Source: DASXKD01 sp963806145 (lineage in GTDB: Bacteria > Actinomycetota > Actinomycetes > Streptosporangiales > Streptosporangiaceae). From it: a DNA stretch of 64,000 bases. Location of the stretch: positions 124,001-188,000 of the forward strand of contig CAWDXD010000043.1 of the NCBI GenBank assembly GCA_963806145.1. The letters run 5' to 3'. Shown piece after piece: positions 8,141-16,070 of this stretch. Within the stretch, counting starts at the first letter, position 1, and each line of letters opens with the position of its first letter. Below the pieces are notes generated by a model, which was not told the origin of the DNA, did no database searches, and saw only the letters and a program-made list of their open reading frames with translations. Position numbers and translations under genes: made by a program.

Positions 8141-9558
8141 ATGCAAAGACGCTTTGCCAGCCTGTTCGCAGGCTCGGCGCTCACGGCAGCCTCGGCCCTC
8201 GGGCTGGCCGGCGCTACCGCGATGACCGCGGCTCCTGCCGCGCAATCCCTGCCCATCCCGGTGCCGCTGGCCCACATGCTGAGCCATGCCTCCTTCGCGA
8301 CACCCCCGACGACGGCCCAATGCGAGGCGCAGCTACACATCGCCTGCTACTCGCCGGCTCAGTTCCAGCAGGCCTACGACCTGGCGCCGCTGTACAAGCA
8401 GGGAGACAACGGCGCGGGCGAGACGATCGTCATCGTCGACTCCTTCGGCTTCCAGAACATCCAGAGCGAGCTGGCTACGTTCGACAAGGGCTTCGGCCTG
8501 CCGGCGCCGCCCAGCTTCAAGATCATCCGGCCGGTCGGCAAGGTGCCGGCGTTCGACCCGACCAAGCGGCCGCAGATGGTCGGCTGGGCGCAGGAGACAT
8601 CGCTGGACGTCGAGTACTCCCACGCGATCGCGCCGGGGGCGAACATCCTGCTGGTCGAGACTCCGGTACCGGAAACGCTGGGCACCCACGGCTTGCCGCA
8701 GATCGTCAAGGCCGAGAACTTCGTGATCGCCCACCACCTCGGCACGGTGATCTCGCAGAGCTTCGGCGCTCCCGAGGCGGGCTTCCCGAGCGCGGCGTCG
8801 ATCATGCAGCTGCGCAGCGCCTACGTGAACGCGGCCAAGAATGGCGTGACGGTCCTGGCCAGCAGCGGTGACGGCGGGTGCCACCGGCGCCAAGACGCCT
8901 CAGCCTCGCAAGGGCTTCGCGGCCACGTTCTTCCTGCACCGGACGGTGGACTGGCCAGCCACCGACCCGCTGGTGACGGCGGTCGGCGGCACCCAGCTGC
9001 ACCTGGACGCCAGCGGCAACACGTTCGAGCCGGACACCGTGTGGAACGACACGCAACCTGTTCGGCTCCCCGGCCGCCAGCGGTGGCGGACCCGTCGACG
9101 GTGTTCCCCCGCCCGTCCTACCAGAACAGCGTGGCCGGCGCGGTGGGCAACTGGCGCGGCATTCCGGACATCTCGATGAGCGCGGCCGTGGATGGCGCGG
9201 CACTGGTGTTCCTCGACGCCGACGCGGCGCAGGGCCCGGCCGGCTATCTACCTGATCGGTGGCACCAGTGAGGCCATCGCCGGAGTTCTCCGGCATCGTG
9301 GCGATCGCTGACCAGGTGGCCGGGCACGGCCTTGGCCTGATCAACCCGGCGCTGTACCAGATGGAGGCGGCCCACGACCCCGGGATCGTGGACGTCACCG
9401 GAGGCACCAACACGGTGACCTTCCCGCAGGGTGGCAGCGAGCACACGGTGCGGGGCTGGGACGCGGTGAACGGTTACGACCTGTCCAGCGGCGTCGGCAC
9501 CATCGACGCCGCGCAGTTCGTGCCGGAACTGGTGGCAGCCGTGGACGGCAGCCACTAA
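8141..9558 (+). pseudogene. Secreted S53 (sedolisin-like) peptidase, frame broken about five times
   Basis: The gene starts at ATG 8141 after a TGGGAG site and encodes a signal peptide (LFAGSALTAASALGLAGATAM). The mature part has sedolisin features: Glu and Asp in ETSLDVEYSHAIAPG, the oxyanion Asp in SSGDGG, and the nucleophile Ser in GGTSE. No long pro-domain is visible. To keep the family sequence the frame must change near 8878, 9054, 9090, 9247 and 9275, each by one base; the last frame ends at 9558. Five breaks in 400 bases mean either a decaying gene or a badly sequenced stretch. A strong terminator follows. The active residues are intact, so recent damage or sequence error is more likely than old decay. 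Confidence 0.8.
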
Positions 9559-9578
9559 CCGGCGCTTAGCGCACGACG

Positions 9579-9612
9579 GGGCGCGGCGGGCAAGTTGCCT
9601 GCCGCGCCCTTT
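9579..9612 (+). terminator. Strong intrinsic terminator after the S53 protease gene
   Basis: Two 14-base arms (9579-9592 and 9596-9609) pair with one G-T wobble around a 3-base loop and are followed by TTT. It sits 20 bases after the protease stop. Confidence 0.75.
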
Positions 9613-9738
9613 CGCTGCCTGCGGCGCGCCGGATCTGCCCCGGTCAGTCCGGGAACAGCCGGGCCGTCGGGCCGGGGACCGGCCCCGGCCGTCAGGACCA
9701 GGTCAGCCGGCGGCCGCGGCCGGTGACCAGCGCGGCCG

Positions 9739-10347
9739 TCAGGCCGGGGACCAGCCGGGGTCACGGCCGGCCAGGCCGACGACGCGGTCCAGCTGCGGCG
9801 CCTCCTCCAGCAGGATGCGGGCCGGGCCGAACGCGACCTCAGGGCCTGCGGGTGCGTCGGGGCTGGCGAACATCTGCAGGAACTGCAGCGCGGCTGCCAG
9901 GATGTCGGGCTCGCAGGCGTAGGGCTGCCCGGTCGCCCGGGCCACGTCCCAGCCGTGCACGGCCAGTTCATCGGCGAGGACGAGGCCGACCACCTCGGCG
10001 GGGGTCTCGTCGCCGGCGATCCGGGTCATTCCGGTCCAGGCCTCCGGTTCCGCCCAGGTCTGCGCGAGTGCCGTCAGGTCGCGCGGGATGCGCTCGCGCC
10101 AGTCGGCACCGAGGCGGGACGCATCGCCGGCCCGCGGAACCCCGGTGTAGGCGTTGCGCTCCTTGCGCCCGGCGGCGGCGAACGCGAGCGCCAGGCCGCC
10201 GACGTGCTCGATGAGGTCGCCTAGCGAGTAGGCCGGGCACGGGGTGGGCCGCTCCAGCGCGTCGTCCTTGACGCTGGCCACAAGGTCCGCGAGCCGGCGT
10301 GCCGCTGGGCCGAGGTCTACTGCGTTGTCAGGTTCAGCCATGGTCAT
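9739..10347 (-). CDS. TIGR03086-type DinB-like protein (mycothiol-dependent maleylpyruvate isomerase superfamily)
   Basis: This 202-residue protein has the layout of the TIGR03086 family: LGPAARRLADLVASV, RPTPCPAYSLGDLIEHVGG (the metal-binding His in the first helix bundle), DELAVHGWDVARATGQPY (second His region), and the typical LAGRDPGWS ending. Members are small four-helix metal-binding proteins, related to enzymes that use the actinobacterial thiol mycothiol; the actual reaction is unknown. ATG at 10347 or 10341 both fit. It stands alone, in the same orientation as the TetR gene upstream. A second family member lies at 11265. Confidence 0.9.
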   Translation of the reverse strand: MTMAEPDNAVDLGPAARRLADLVASVKDDALERPTPCPAYSLGDLIEHVGGLALAFAAAGRKERNAYTGVPRAGDASRLGADWRERIPRDLTALAQTWAEPEAWTGMTRIAGDETPAEVVGLVLADELAVHGWDVARATGQPYACEPDILAAALQFLQMFASPDAPAGPEVAFGPARILLEEAPQLDRVVGLAGRDPGWSPA

Positions 10348-10460
10348 AGACAGTAGAACGATTCGGAGGCCCCAGGCTCATCGGTCATGCCACTCGCTTC
10401 ACCTGACGCGCTGGCCGCGCCGTCGGCCGGGGCCGTCAGCCGTGGCCATCGCCCGGGCCG

Positions 10461-11162
10461 TCAGCCGTGGCCATGCGGCCGGGGGGCGTCAGCCGGGGCG
10501 GTGAGGCTGGCGAGCAGGCTCGCGGCGGCCACCTGGAACCGGGCGGCGTCCCGGTAGGGCCGGGCCACCAGCATCGCCCCTTCCAGACCGCTGACGATCA
10601 TCCGGGCGGTGTCCCTGGCCGGCCCGGCGAAGGCCAGGCTGCGCTCCTGGCGGCCCTGCTCAAGGACCACCTCCAGCCAGCCCTCGTTGTGGTCGAAGAA
10701 GCCAACCACCGCGGCCTGCATCGGGAGCGGCAGCGTCGGATATTCGGCCGCCAGCATGCCGCACAGGCACATCTTCTGCTCGCTGAGCACGTCCGCGTAC
10801 AGCTTGGCGTAGGCGGCGAGCTTCGCGGGCGCCGCCGCACCGCCGGCATCGACCTCGGCGAGGGCCTGGAAGAACCGGGCCGAGTAGCGATTGATCAGCG
10901 CCTCGCCCAGATCGGCCTTGGTGGCGAAGTGGTAGTGCAGGGATGCCTTGGTGATCTGCAGTTCCGCGGCGATGTCGGCATAACTGAACCCGTTGAACCC
11001 GCGGACCTGGACCAGCCGCTCGGCCGTGTCCAGCGCCCGCGACGCCGTGGACGACGATGACGCGCTCGCTGCGGCGCCTCGGCCATCCGGAGCGACGCCT
11101 GCACGACCGCGCCCGCCCGGAGCGGACCCGCTCACATCACCATGTCCGGTCCTCGCCGCCAT
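10461..11162 (-). CDS. TetR-family transcriptional regulator
   Basis: This 233-residue repressor has the TetR helix-turn-helix after a disordered Gly/Ala/Ser-rich N terminus of about 45 residues: ALDTAERLVQVRGFNGFSY, IAAELQITKASLHYHFATKADL. The C-terminal ligand domain (LCGMLAAEYPTLPLPMQAAV) resembles YxaF/LmrA-type TetR proteins. ATG 11162 is chosen because AAGGG lies seven bases upstream; a TTG at 11177 would be in the site itself. It is divergent from the TIGR03086 gene at 11265, and two identical-type dyads fill the gap, so it very probably represses that operon and itself. Confidence 0.93.
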   Translation of the reverse strand: MAARTGHGDVSGSAPGGRGRAGVAPDGRGAAASASSSSTASRALDTAERLVQVRGFNGFSYADIAAELQITKASLHYHFATKADLGEALINRYSARFFQALAEVDAGGAAAPAKLAAYAKLYADVLSEQKMCLCGMLAAEYPTLPLPMQAAVVGFFDHNEGWLEVVLEQGRQERSLAFAGPARDTARMIVSGLEGAMLVARPYRDAARFQVAAASLLASLTAPADAPRPHGHG

Positions 11163-11190
11163 GGACCTGCCCTTCAACTCTTGACGCCTG

Positions 11191-11227
11191 ACCTATTAGT
11201 AGGTAAGTATCTGACCTATCAGTAGGT
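11191..11227. promoter_or_regulatory. Two tandem TetR operators
   Basis: ACCTATTAGTAGGT (11191-11204) and ACCTATCAGTAGGT (11214-11227) are palindromes with perfect ACCTA/TAGGT arms, centres 23 bases apart, in the divergent gap between the TetR gene (start 11162) and the TIGR03086 gene (start 11265). They are surely the binding sites of the adjacent TetR protein or something very like it; occupancy would block both directions. Confidence 0.85.
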
Positions 11228-11264
11228 AGAATACCCGAGGGACCGTCCACTGACGGGGGTCACC

Positions 11265-11831
11265 ATGTCTGACATTGGCGAACTGCACGCACAGGCACTC
11301 GAACAGACCGGCCGCATCGTCGCCGGTATCAAGCCCGGCCAGTGGCAGGCGGACACGCCCTGCGACGGCTGGGACGTGCACGCATTGCTCAACCACGTGG
11401 TCGCCGGGAACCTCTGGGCGGCCGAACTTGGTGCCGGGGCGACCATCGAGGACGTCGCAGACCGTCTCGACGGCGACATGCTCGGCGCCGACCCGGCCGC
11501 TTCCTATGTCACCTCCGCGGCAGCCGCTGCCGCGACGTTCCGCAGGCCAGGTGCCATGGACGCGCCGTGCGCCGTCTCCTACGGGCCGGTGCCCGGGTCT
11601 GTCTATGCCGGGCACCGCTTCCTCGACGTGTTCGTCCATGGCTGGGATCTTGCCGTGGCTACCGGGCAGGACCCGGAACTCGATCCCGGGCTCATGCAAT
11701 CCTGCCGCGAGGTCATCGAGCCACAGGTGGCGGCGTTCCGCGCGGCGGGTGTCTTCGGCGCCGAGCAGCCGGTCCCGCCGGACGCGACCGACCAGCAGCG
11801 GTTCCTGGCGCTGCTCGGCAGGCACGGGTGA
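11265..11831 (+). CDS. TIGR03086-type DinB-like protein, TetR-controlled
   Basis: This 188-residue protein is a second member of the family seen at 9739. The expected signatures are IVAGIKPGQWQADTPCDGWD with a following His (VHALLNHVVAGN), FLDVFVHGWDLAVATGQ for the second metal site, and a short end QRFLALLGRHG. It is the first gene of a run with an APH-type kinase (stop overlaps GTGA at 11828) and a methyltransferase. Two TetR operators lie just upstream. A mycothiol-linked detoxification role is plausible from the family and from TetR control but is not shown. Confidence 0.9.
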   Translation: MSDIGELHAQALEQTGRIVAGIKPGQWQADTPCDGWDVHALLNHVVAGNLWAAELGAGATIEDVADRLDGDMLGADPAASYVTSAAAAAATFRRPGAMDAPCAVSYGPVPGSVYAGHRFLDVFVHGWDLAVATGQDPELDPGLMQSCREVIEPQVAAFRAAGVFGAEQPVPPDATDQQRFLALLGRHG

Positions 11832-12838
11832 CCACCATGGCCACCGGGCCCGTCTCGCAGGTGCTCGCGCGCGCAACCACGCGTGAGTCCGTCCGGCCGG
11901 ATGACGCCAGGGCCGGTGCCGACTACCAGCGCGTCGTGGCGGACGGTGAGGCCTACTTCCTCAAGCGGCTCAGCCCCGCCACCGACTGGATCATGCGAGT
12001 CACCGGCGACCACGTGCATCGTCCCTACCTGGTGTGGCGGGCCGGGATCATGGACAAGGCACCCGGCTGCATCGACCACACCGTCGTGGCCATGGAGGTG
12101 GCCGGAACCGGCGACGATGCGACGCTGAGCGTGCTGATGCGCGACGTCGGAGCTTGCCTGGTACCTCCCGGCGACGCGAAGGTGCCGCTGGCCCAGCACG
12201 ACGGCTTCCTGAGGCACATGGCCGAGCTGGCCGCGGCGTTCTGGGGCTGGAGTGACGACATCGGCCTGTCCACCATGGCGCAGCGGCTGCGCTTTTTCGC
12301 CCCGGACAACATCGCGGCCGAGCTGACCGCGGCCGACGTGCCGGGGCCCATCGCCGCGGCGGCCGAGGGATGGCGGCGGCTGCCCGGGCTGTCGGCGCCG
12401 CTCTGGGAGATCGCCAGCCTGGTACATGAGCGGCCCGATGTGGTCACCGGTCCGCTCGGCCGGACACCGCGGACATTCCTGCAGGGTGACTGGAAGATGG
12501 GCAATCTTGGCAGCCACCCGGACGGGCGGACGATCCTGCTCGACTGGGCCTACCCGGGCTCCGGACCGGCCTGCTGGGACCTTTGCTGGTACCTGGCGCT
12601 GAACCGGGCCAGGCTCCCCGAGCAGAAGGAAGCGGCGATCGACCGGTTCCGCGGCGCGCTGGAGGCATCCGGCGTGAGCACCGACCCCTGGTGGGAGCGG
12701 CAACTCGGCCTGTGCATGATCGGCATCATGGCCACGTTCGGCTGGGAGAAGGCGCTCGGCGACCCCGGCGAGCTGGACTGGTGGCAGGACCGGGTAGCCC
12801 GCGCCGCCGAACGGTGCGGAATCACGGCCAGCCGGTGA
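11828..12838 (+). CDS. Aminoglycoside phosphotransferase-fold (APH) kinase-like protein
   Basis: This protein of 333-336 residues has the APH/choline-kinase fold. The catalytic loop reads FLQGDWKMGNLG, where Gln replaces the usual His of HGD but the catalytic Asp and the metal-binding Asn remain; the second metal motif is LLDWAYPGSGPACWDLCWYL. The glycine-rich loop is weak. GTG 11828 overlaps the previous stop; ATG 11837 is the alternative. It forms an operon with TIGR03086 and the methyltransferase. The substrate is unknown; many such proteins are not antibiotic kinases, so resistance should not be assumed. Confidence 0.85.
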   Translation: MTTMATGPVSQVLARATTRESVRPDDARAGADYQRVVADGEAYFLKRLSPATDWIMRVTGDHVHRPYLVWRAGIMDKAPGCIDHTVVAMEVAGTGDDATLSVLMRDVGACLVPPGDAKVPLAQHDGFLRHMAELAAAFWGWSDDIGLSTMAQRLRFFAPDNIAAELTAADVPGPIAAAAEGWRRLPGLSAPLWEIASLVHERPDVVTGPLGRTPRTFLQGDWKMGNLGSHPDGRTILLDWAYPGSGPACWDLCWYLALNRARLPEQKEAAIDRFRGALEASGVSTDPWWERQLGLCMIGIMATFGWEKALGDPGELDWWQDRVARAAERCGITASR

Positions 12839-12842
12839 CCCC

Positions 12843-13631
12843 GTGGCCGCGGATCACTACGCCGCCTCGGGGACGCGCTGGGCGCTCGGCGCCGAGCTCG
12901 TGTACCGGCCTATCGCCGCCGCCCTGGTCGCGACCAGCCCACACCGGCTGAGCGGCCACATCGTCCTTGACGCGGGCGCCGGCACCGGTGCGGCCAGCGC
13001 GGCGCTGCGGCGCTGCGGGGCCCAGGTGGTAGCCACGGACCTGTCCCCCGCCATGCTGGCGTGGCAGCAGGCGGCGCGGCCGCCGTGTGCGGCCGCGGAC
13101 ATCCGTGCCCTGCCGCTGCCGTCGGACACGGTGGATGACTCGGTGGCCGCGTTCGTCCTCAACCATCTGGGCGACCCGGGGACGGGGCTTGCCGAGCTGG
13201 CCCGGGTCACCCGGCCCGGTGGCGCCATCCTCGCCGCGGTGTTCGCCAACGACAGCCGTAGCGAGGCCCGCGACCGCATCGATGCGGCCGCCGTTGCCTC
13301 AGGCTGGCAGGCGCCCGCGTGGTACCGCGAGATGAAGACCGCGGCGGCGCCCGTTCTGGGCACCGCCGAAGCGATGGCCGCCGCTGCGCACGCGGCCGGC
13401 CTGGGGCGGGTGCACGCCCGGGAGCGACCGGTCGACGTCGGCGTCACCAAGGCAGGGCAGCTCGTGCGCTACCGTCTCGGCCACCCCGCCTTCGCTGCGT
13501 GGCTTGACGCCCTCGGCCCGGCGCGCGCGGCGGGATTCGCCACCGTAGCCGAGCGGGCGGTCGGCGGTGCCATGGCACCTTACCGGCCCCGTGTGGTCTT
13601 CCTCCGGGCCGTGACCGTCCGTCCCTGCTGA
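12843..13631 (+). CDS. Class I SAM-dependent methyltransferase
   Basis: This 262-residue protein has a Rossmann methyltransferase domain: motif I VLDAGAGTGAAS (about residues 41-52), the acidic end of strand 2 in VVATDLSPAML, then AADIRALPLPSDTVDDSVAAF and VTRPGGAILAAVF. It starts at GTG 12843 four bases after the kinase stop, so it is the third gene of the TetR-controlled operon. The acceptor is unknown. The C-terminal half (residues 140-262) is helical and shares no motif that I recognise. Confidence 0.9.
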   Translation: MAADHYAASGTRWALGAELVYRPIAAALVATSPHRLSGHIVLDAGAGTGAASAALRRCGAQVVATDLSPAMLAWQQAARPPCAAADIRALPLPSDTVDDSVAAFVLNHLGDPGTGLAELARVTRPGGAILAAVFANDSRSEARDRIDAAAVASGWQAPAWYREMKTAAAPVLGTAEAMAAAAHAAGLGRVHARERPVDVGVTKAGQLVRYRLGHPAFAAWLDALGPARAAGFATVAERAVGGAMAPYRPRVVFLRAVTVRPC

Positions 13632-14140
13632 GCGGCGCCGTAGACCCGGGCCCGCCGCGCGCGGTTTCGCGCCCGGATGCTGCGCACGCCCCCGCCCAGC
13701 CGAATCCTGACCGCCTCACAGGTTTTGTCCGACCGCGCCGGTACGGTTGACGGGGATTCGAACTGATGTTCGATCATACATTCGACTTCCCCTGCTGGTC
13801 GTACATGTGTTCTAATAACAGGCATGGCACAGGTCATGCCCGCAACGGGATTCCGGCCGACCGATATTCGGCCGGACGCCCCCGGGTGGCCTGCCACCGC
13901 GCTGCCGGGGACCGGCGCGGCGACCGATGGCGGCATCCTCCGGCATGACCGGCTGCACCGTCAATCCCGGGCCGGGGCGGGAGGCCGGGCCAACCAGGGG
14001 CGCGGGCGGGGCACCAGCCCCGCCAGGCTGCCGGGCCGCCACTACCGCCGCGCCGGCGCCCGGCCGTGTCCTGCGGGCTCGGCCGCGATTACCACGAGGG
14101 CGTGCCCGGCTCGCGCAGGACACACGCCGGAGGAGGAACA
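13632..14140. other. Long gap with SOS-like boxes before the cell-wall hydrolase locus
   Basis: The first 120 bases hold nothing I recognise. From 13740 the base composition drops in GC and three LexA-type dyads follow (13758-13814). After them an open frame of 106 codons (13824-14144) could be a small gene, listed separately. Confidence 0.6.
13758..13814. promoter_or_regulatory. Cluster of LexA (SOS) boxes
   Basis: TCGAACTGATGTTCGA (13758-13773) is a perfect match to the actinobacterial SOS box TCGAAC-N4-GTTCGA. It overlaps a second dyad TCGATCATACATTCGA (13770-13785), and a third, TCGTACATGTGTTCTA (13799-13814), lies ten bases before ATG 13824. A -10-like TCTAATAA overlaps the third box. 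The direction is probably rightward, towards the hydrolase locus. The first match is strong; the other two are weaker relatives. Control of the downstream genes is inferred. Confidence 0.75.
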
Positions 14141-14144
14141 GTGA
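13824..14144 (+). CDS. Possible small leaderless gene (106 aa) of unknown function
   Basis: ATG 13824 lies ten bases after the third SOS-like box and about seven after a -10-like TCTAATAA, so a leaderless transcript could start on it. The stop overlaps the GTG of the next gene (GTGA), as in coupled operons, and the AGGAGGA of that gene lies within its last codons. Against it, the protein is Gly/Arg/Pro-rich without domains and third-position GC is about 83 percent, lower than its neighbours. It may be only leader sequence. Confidence 0.35.
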   Translation: MAQVMPATGFRPTDIRPDAPGWPATALPGTGAATDGGILRHDRLHRQSRAGAGGRANQGRGRGTSPARLPGRHYRRAGARPCPAGSAAITTRACPARAGHTPEEEQ

Positions 14145-15226
14145 CCACCTACCCCGACCACATCCTCCGCATGGGCAGCCAGCATCTCGCCGAACTGAAG
14201 CGGAAGGCCGCCGAGTTCGAGCGCCAGTTGTGGGATGCGCACGAGTCACTGGAGTACGAGGTGACCCAGTCCTCGTTCGCCCCGCCGGGCGCGATCGACG
14301 CGCGGCAGGAGGCCTTCCGCCGGAGCCCCGACGTCTCCGAACCCGCCGGTGCCAACGGCAGCCCGCCTGCCGGCCCGGTGCCCGTCCGGCTTCCCGCCGG
14401 GCAGGATTCCGCCGACACCGAGCCCGCCTACTCGGCGGAGGACCGCACCGCAGAACTGGTCAGCCACGGGCGGCCAGGCGCCAGGCGCCGCCATCGGCTG
14501 CGCGGCATCCTGCTGGCAGCCATGGCGACTGCTGCTCTTGCCGCCCTGATCACCGTCCTGGTGCTGGCCATTTCCCGCCCCACGCCCGCCTGGCCCGCAA
14601 GCGTGGCCGAGGTAGAGCGTCAGATCGCGGTCGCCTGCCAGAATCCTGACGTGGCCTCTGAGCCCAGCCAGGTGAACTTCGCCTGCGCCAAGGGCACACG
14701 GCAGATTCTCTGGGTCTTCTCGTTGCTGACCAGCGGCAACAACCCTGACTACGCCTCGATCAAGACCGGGCGGCAGGGCCTGGAACCGATCACGCCGGCC
14801 CAAGGCGGCGAGGTCGCGTGGTCGCTGAACCTGCATCACCCCTACGACCCGGCCAATCCGATCGACAGCCTCGCGGTCGCGGCACGCGCCATCAACAACA
14901 TCATCGGCGGTGCGACCCTGACCGCGGCCAACGGCAAGCCGGTCGTCCAGTCCGGCCTGGAGAGCATCTCGGCCAACTGTGCCCGGTACACCGGCTCCGG
15001 GGCGGTCACCTCGCGGCACGGCTTCCCTGACCGGTGCGCCAAGCCGATCCGCGGCGCGGCAGGGCTGGGCTACCTGGTCGCGGACGTATTCCAGAAGTGG
15101 GTGGTAGGGGCACCGCCCAGCGCCGCGCAGGATGCCGCGGTGCTGTTCCAGAACTCGAAGAACCCCGGGGATCCGCGAGTTCGCGCGATCCTCCGGTCAT
15201 TGCAGTCCGCCAAGTTGACCAGCTAG
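14141..15226 (+). CDS. Single-pass membrane protein with large extracytoplasmic domain, unknown function
   Basis: This 361-residue protein starts at GTG 14141 after a textbook AGGAGGA. A charged, helical cytoplasmic N terminus (HLAELKRKAAEFERQLWD) and a Pro/Ala-rich linker lead to arginines (GARRRHRLRG) and one membrane helix (ILLAAMATAALAALITVLVL, about residues 127-146). The rest is predicted outside, with four Cys that could form disulphides (IAVACQN, VNFACAK, SANCARY, PDRCAKP). I recognise no catalytic motif. It is 60 bases upstream of the large hydrolase gene in the same direction and probably works with it at the envelope. Confidence 0.8.
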   Translation: MTTYPDHILRMGSQHLAELKRKAAEFERQLWDAHESLEYEVTQSSFAPPGAIDARQEAFRRSPDVSEPAGANGSPPAGPVPVRLPAGQDSADTEPAYSAEDRTAELVSHGRPGARRRHRLRGILLAAMATAALAALITVLVLAISRPTPAWPASVAEVERQIAVACQNPDVASEPSQVNFACAKGTRQILWVFSLLTSGNNPDYASIKTGRQGLEPITPAQGGEVAWSLNLHHPYDPANPIDSLAVAARAINNIIGGATLTAANGKPVVQSGLESISANCARYTGSGAVTSRHGFPDRCAKPIRGAAGLGYLVADVFQKWVVGAPPSAAQDAAVLFQNSKNPGDPRVRAILRSLQSAKLTS

Positions 15227-15286
15227 CCAACGCCAACCCCGCCCGCTCCGCACAACCCTCGTCACCCCGCTTGGAGGTGTTCTATC

Positions 15287-16070
15287 GTGGCCCCCGCGCC
15301 CAGGCCGCCATGGCAGCAGGCAACCGCGCTCATCACCCTCGGCGCCAGCGGCATCGTGACGGGGCTTTCCTTCGTGCCGAAGGCACCGGCCGACCTGACC
15401 TCGCCGGCCAGCCTGCCGCCGGTCCGGCTGCTCGCCCTGGATCACGCCAGCGGACCCGCGCTCGGGACCGACGCGATGCTCCGGGCCGCCATCGTGCACA
15501 TCGCGCGCCACTTCATGAATCTGGCGCAGACCCGCAGCCCGGCGGAGATGGAGGCGATGATCTGGCAGTACGCAAGCACCGACGGCGCCAACCACGGCCC
15601 CTCGTGCGCCGCCTTCGCCAGCCTGACCCTGGAGCTAGGGTCGCACATCGCCGGGCTGGACAGCTGGGTGACCGGCGGCACCTCGTACCCGTGGCCGGTG
15701 CACTCGTGGGTGGACGGCCGGGTGGACCCCAACCCGGCCTCGCCCGGCGTCGTATCTGTCCTGCAGGATGCGCAGAACCACGGTCGCTGGCGCTCGCTCG
15801 GGGATGGATACGCACCCCAGCCGGGCGACTGGGTGCTGTTCGACGGGCACGTCGAGGTCGTCACCAAGTACTACGGCGGGGTGCTGCACACTATCGGTGG
15901 CGACTCGCTGCCGAACCTGTCGGTCAATGCGCACGAGTACGCGGGCCCGCTGCAGGACCAGGGCGTGGCCGGATTCGTAGACAACGGTGTCGGCATGTCG
16001 AAGCTGCCCGCGCAGGCGGCTCACACCAGATCGGGCGATCAGGCACGGGCGACGGGCGGCGACCGGGTCG
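15287..16070 (+). CDS. N-terminal CHAP-type amidase part of a giant peptidoglycan hydrolase (frame breaks about 16070)
   Basis: GTG 15287 follows GGAGGT. A hydrophobic N terminus (ALITLGASGIVTGLSFV) looks like a signal sequence. The domain has the CHAP/NlpC-like catalytic pattern: Cys in HGPSCAAFASL, then PQPGDWVLFDGHVEVVTKYY with the active His, as in enzymes that cut peptidoglycan cross-bridges or amides. After GFVDNGVGMSK the frame stays open to 16840 but turns to Arg-rich nonsense, while the frame one base on gives a Ser/Thr/Pro linker and then a glucosaminidase domain. I therefore treat this and the next entry as one gene split by an indel at about 16060-16075. They may alternatively be two overlapping genes. 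Confidence 0.82.
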
